Source: Gallionellales bacterium GWA2_60_18
Lineage (GTDB): Bacteria > Pseudomonadota > Gammaproteobacteria > Burkholderiales > Gallionellaceae
Direction of reading: 5' to 3'
Length of the DNA: 64,000 bases
NCBI GenBank assembly: GCA_001801105.1
Contig: MGWS01000033.1
Coordinates: 154,934 to 218,933 of the forward strand
The notes beneath the pieces were generated by a model that was given only the letters and a program-made list of their open reading frames with translations, was not told where the DNA came from and ran no database searches. The translations under genes were made by a program, and so were the position numbers. How positions within the stretch are numbered: position 1 is the first letter of the stretch; every line of letters begins with the position of its first letter. Below are positions 62,301 through 64,000 of this stretch, one piece after another.

Positions 62301-63135
62301 GCACCAGATTGCCGTTGCGCGTCATGGCGAGCGCGAGATCAATGTTGCTTGTTGCCTTGCGCAACAGGATGCTCTGGGTCGCGCCATTATCCGCATCAGC
62401 CTCGCCTATCGCGGTGCGCGTCCCGGTCGCGCCGGCCGCGGCAATGGATTGCGTGAACACGCCGAGGTTGCACCCCAGCACATTGTTGGCGTTATAGGAG
62501 CGCTGATCCACGCGCTCCGTCATGCCGGTCGGGCTGGTGGTCCATGAGCGCGAGCTGCCGTAGGCATGCACCGTGACCAGCATGAAGTCGGTCTCGGTGC
62601 CGGAACTGACGCTGGGTGCCTGATGGGAGGTACTGCTTCCCGTGGTCGCTTCCGCCGAGGTGATGATGGGGCTGGTCGTATCCACGCCGGAAAAACGCAG
62701 CATGCCGGCGGCGGCGAAGCCATCGTCAGCGCAGTTGGATGAATAGGTGAAGGTCGGCGCCGTCTCGCCGGCGTCCGCCACCTTGTAGTAGCTCAGCAGC
62801 CGGATGCCCGCCGTGGTTCCCGAGTTGCAGGTGGCGGCTCCGCTCGACTGCGGGGTGTCCTGGATCAGAGTGGTCCATCCCGCGGGCGGCGTCACGGTTG
62901 CCTGATACCAGCGCACCGAGAGGGTGGCGACCAGGAGATTGCCGGCGACGGTTCCCGTCGGGATGGGGATATTGATGGTGCGCGGCGAGCCGTTGGTGCC
63001 GATGGTCTGGCTCGATGACTCGTATGCGATTGCGGCAGCGGCATTCTGCACGGCACAAAACATGGGAACAAGAAAAACCAGCGCCAGCCAGGCTTTTGCA
63101 GTTTTCCGGAAAAACATCTCCATCGTCTTGTTCAT
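59389..63135 (-). CDS. Giant MshQ-like surface protein (LamG + DUF6701)
   Basis: A 1248-residue exported protein. The signal peptide is at about 14-36; a DUF11-like adhesion repeat follows (SNIDLALAMTRNGNLVPGSNASYTLNVSNSG); then a LamG/concanavalin-like domain (about 400-640: AYYALDEASWTGST ... GTIAFWYKS ... HHIAVTW ... LYLDGV); and a C-terminal DUF6701/MshQ region (about 830-1240, including VTALNLGG and FGVYKGNNEFIYLRENY). GGAGG before 63135 decides the start. It is probably the tip adhesin or anchor of the MSHA pilus. It lies directly after mshP on the same strand. Confidence 0.85.
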   Translation of the reverse strand: MNKTMEMFFRKTAKAWLALVFLVPMFCAVQNAAAAIAYESSSQTIGTNGSPRTINIPIPTGTVAGNLLVATLSVRWYQATVTPPAGWTTLIQDTPQSSGAATCNSGTTAGIRLLSYYKVADAGETAPTFTYSSNCADDGFAAAGMLRFSGVDTTSPIITSAEATTGSSTSHQAPSVSSGTETDFMLVTVHAYGSSRSWTTSPTGMTERVDQRSYNANNVLGCNLGVFTQSIAAAGATGTRTAIGEADADNGATQSILLRKATSNIDLALAMTRNGNLVPGSNASYTLNVSNSGSATEPGPITVSGTLPAGLSYVSGTGTGWSCSAVGQVVTCTRTGTLAGGANASSLLLTVAVASGTTGAVTTTMTVSGTGGDDSAANDSASDTYTILPSPYAYYALDEASWTGSTADEVIDSSGNNRHADTMGAVSTSAAPASGLKPDTCRAGEVPNGANLGIDTKLDVNTEIGNAGTIAFWYKSNTAWNDGTDRMLFDASNDLGGGDKHFYLVKGDAGEIRFGLEDDTDDNERIDTGGNSFSAGAWHHIAVTWSWAAGRMRLYLDGVEQDNTGINDAIGNYADLWFGATHSGITGGDTDFTTNSANGTFDEIKIYNSALSASEIAALKDETHACTSIDHLRIEHTGSGVTCTPTTLTVKACEDAACSSPYTGGVTGTLTASGTPTVNWVGGADFSIGASGSVTKDVHVTTAGTVTWGATSLSPAPSNATACYIGATASCDFTAALAGFLFNVPDHVSDTQQNITVSAVKQADNSLSCVPAFKDSSKTVSFACTYSNPASGTLPVTVGGSAISCSLGGDVSLSFDATGVASTTVRYADVGQIALTASYTGSGDSAGLVMTGSDPFIAAPASFSVTGVTAGPIKAGNDFSASVTALNASGNATPNFGNETSPEGVTLTPTLVSPVGGNNPALGNGVIAGTAFSNGVAALTSLNWGEVGNITLGAALTGGSYLGSGLNATGTSATVGAFIPDHFSTEIVLASNVPMPCPTGLTCPTAYDGFIYSGQPFSVRVTALNLGGGTTTNYDGTLGFSKDVTLEARDALGAEDIPGTQNPGGGTLANNAIAAADFSAGVATTATPTYTFAATTAPTDIYLRAKDTDASSLRTIPATSVEGGVKVVNGRIKIANAHGSEVLPLPMTATVQYYNGSNWVTSATDSVSSLTLADGSYQRKTGGAWTVTPPSGSSVSAGVLNYTLSSSGGTGSVDISATIPAWLPGNTGRATFGVYKGNNEFIYLRENY

Positions 63136-63191
63136 CCCATCCTCCCTATCCTGCGTGGCAACGGACACATCCCGCTTGCAAGCGCCCGGCG

Positions 63192-63626
63192 CTATTGCCC
63201 GATGGTCACGCGAATCTCGCGCTCGACATAGTTCGGCGTCGCCACCGTGCCCTGCGTCGCGGTGGAGGTCAACTGATACACCGTGACCGTTGCGGCGGCT
63301 TCGCTATGCGCGGTCGAACTGCACCCGACGTTGACAGTAAACCCGGACAGCGTGTTAGGCAAGGGGGTGACTTGCTGGCTGGTCGCGCCAGCCCGACAGT
63401 CGGCGGCAAATCCGACAGCAGAATTCGGCAACGCCTGATACGCGCCCCACTCGATACCCACCCGCGCCGCCTGATAGGCGCGCGCCCCCATCACGTCCAG
63501 CGCGGCGCTCTGCTGCTGGGTGGTGGACAGCGTCACCGCGAACGTGCCGAGCGCGGCGATCACCACCAGCAGGAAGATGGCGGAGATGAGGCTGAAGCCT
63601 TTCGAGGAGCGAGGTGCGAGGAACAT
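63192..63626 (-). CDS. mshP: MSHA pseudopilin MshP
   Basis: A 144-residue minor pilin-like protein. From the ATG at 63626 a short leader (MFLAPRSSKG) precedes FSLISAIFLLVVIAALGTFAVTL, a type IV prepilin cleavage pattern; Glu at +5 is replaced, as in PilX-like minor pilins. The frame stays open upstream to an ATG at 63767 that overlaps the mshO stop (ATGA), but that extension crosses a palindromic repeat and would give a 57-residue leader, so the internal start is preferred. Confidence 0.75.
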   Translation of the reverse strand: MFLAPRSSKGFSLISAIFLLVVIAALGTFAVTLSTTQQQSAALDVMGARAYQAARVGIEWGAYQALPNSAVGFAADCRAGATSQQVTPLPNTLSGFTVNVGCSSTAHSEAAATVTVYQLTSTATQGTVATPNYVEREIRVTIGQ

Positions 63627-63643
63627 GGATTGAGTCTGAACCC

Positions 63644-63731
63644 GTAGGATGGGTGGAGCGTAGCGATACCCATCAGCTGATGCAATGGTGGCGGCTCTTT
63701 GTTGGGTATCGCTACGCTCCACCCAACCTAC
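63644..63731. repeat. Palindromic repeat, GTAGGATGGGT family, copy 2
   Basis: GTAGGATGGGTGGAGCGTAG ... CGCTACGCTCCACCCAACCTAC. Same family as 5279-5362. It lies between the mshO stop and the mshP domain, within the open mshP frame. Confidence 0.85.
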
Positions 63732-63763
63732 ACGAACTGATTCCCGAATCCTGCTGTTCTTCA

Positions 63764-64000
63764 TCATGGCTGGTTGCTCACATGCGCCGCATTGTAGAGC
63801 GTGACCGTTTCGCCGTCTTCGGTGATGGCGAGGTGCATGGTCACCAGTCCGGAGCGCTGCGCCACCACGTTGGCGTCATAGGTGAAGCTGCAACTGCCGA
63901 CGCTGGTTGCGAGCCGTGCCTTCTGCACACCGGTGAGCGCCTCCAGTTCGGCGACGGAATCCGTCTTCGTCTGCGCATCCTGAATGTCATAACCCCAATA
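63764..64000 (-). CDS. mshO: MSHA biogenesis protein MshO, 3' end (runs off the window)
   Basis: The last 78 codons of an open frame (YDIQDAQTKTDSVAELEALTG at its start, NAAHVSNQP at the end). Position just before mshP, size of the open end and the pilin-like globular sequence (SVGSCSFTYDANVV) fit MshO. The identification is mainly by gene order, as the prepilin N-terminus is outside the window. Confidence 0.6.
   Translation of the reverse strand, partial: YWGYDIQDAQTKTDSVAELEALTGVQKARLATSVGSCSFTYDANVVAQRSGLVTMHLAITEDGETVTLYNAAHVSNQP

Noticed and set aside
63627..63767. An upstream ATG for mshP overlapping the mshO stop
   Set aside because: It would give a 57-residue leader running through a palindromic repeat; the start at 63626 gives a normal short prepilin leader.

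Overview
The window looks like a high-GC betaproteobacterial chromosome, most likely Nitrosomonadales/Gallionellaceae (Sideroxydans or Gallionella type). The grounds are family resemblance of the housekeeping proteins, the rph / PP2C / yicC-gmk-rpoZ-spoT neighbourhood, pilSR next to ampD, a lysine/alanine-rich histone-H1-like protein, an MSHA pilus cluster and a membrane molybdoenzyme. No rRNA genes, prophage or CRISPR array is seen. One tRNA (Gly, anticodon CCC) is present.

Layout. 1-8.9 kb: 5' half of dnaE, a rhodanese with its own operator-like palindrome, an MFS transporter, a CHASE2 sensor, an SH3-like periplasmic protein, an M48 protease, tRNA-Gly, thiS-thiG, trmB. 9-12.7 kb (minus): hemW, rdgB, rph, a PP2C phosphatase. 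12.7-16.6 kb (plus): yicC-gmk-rpoZ-spoT. 16.7-18.7 kb: a compositionally different patch organised like integron gene cassettes, with an unknown protein and a BrnT-like toxin/RHH antitoxin pair whose last codons lie in an attC-like site. 18.7-31.8 kb: SRPBCC, pirin, pabB, patatin lipoprotein, H1-like protein, class Ia ribonucleotide reductase with an NrdR-box candidate, ampD, pilR-pilS, tatB-tatA.

31.9-47.3 kb (minus) is a molybdenum island. From upstream to downstream it encodes a three-subunit Psr/Phs/Soe-like molybdoenzyme (four-cluster Fe-S subunit, NrfD-type membrane subunit, Tat-exported catalytic subunit), a TorD-like chaperone, two uncharacterised proteins (one resembling a catalytically dead HisA barrel), an exported rhodanese-like protein without its cysteine, a poly-ferredoxin, another unknown, then moaC-moaD-moaE-mobB-mobA-moeA-mog and modABC. 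Divergent from it (47.7-52.3 kb) are a MoeB/ThiF-type E1 enzyme and a PhnD-like binding protein + histidine kinase + sigma-54 response regulator trio, laid out like the AioXSR/ArxXSR oxyanion sensors. The 400-bp gap holds a good sigma-54 promoter facing the molybdoenzyme and an ATTACC/GGTAAT palindrome upstream of it. Together this suggests a substrate-sensed, sigma-54-driven respiratory molybdoenzyme with its own metal supply and cofactor assembly line. The substrate cannot be read from the sequence. The catalytic subunit has Asp where the third Fe-S cysteine is normally found.

52.3-64 kb: a truncated REP-associated transposase between two REP elements, then an MSHA pilus cluster on the minus strand (mshO fragment, mshP, a giant mshQ-like adhesin, mshI, a PilN-like gene, mshJ, K, L, M, N).

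The window is unusually rich in short palindromic repeats of several families. Several supply the stop codons of neighbouring genes and several are read in frame inside proteins (hemW twice, the M48 protease, the PhnD-like protein).
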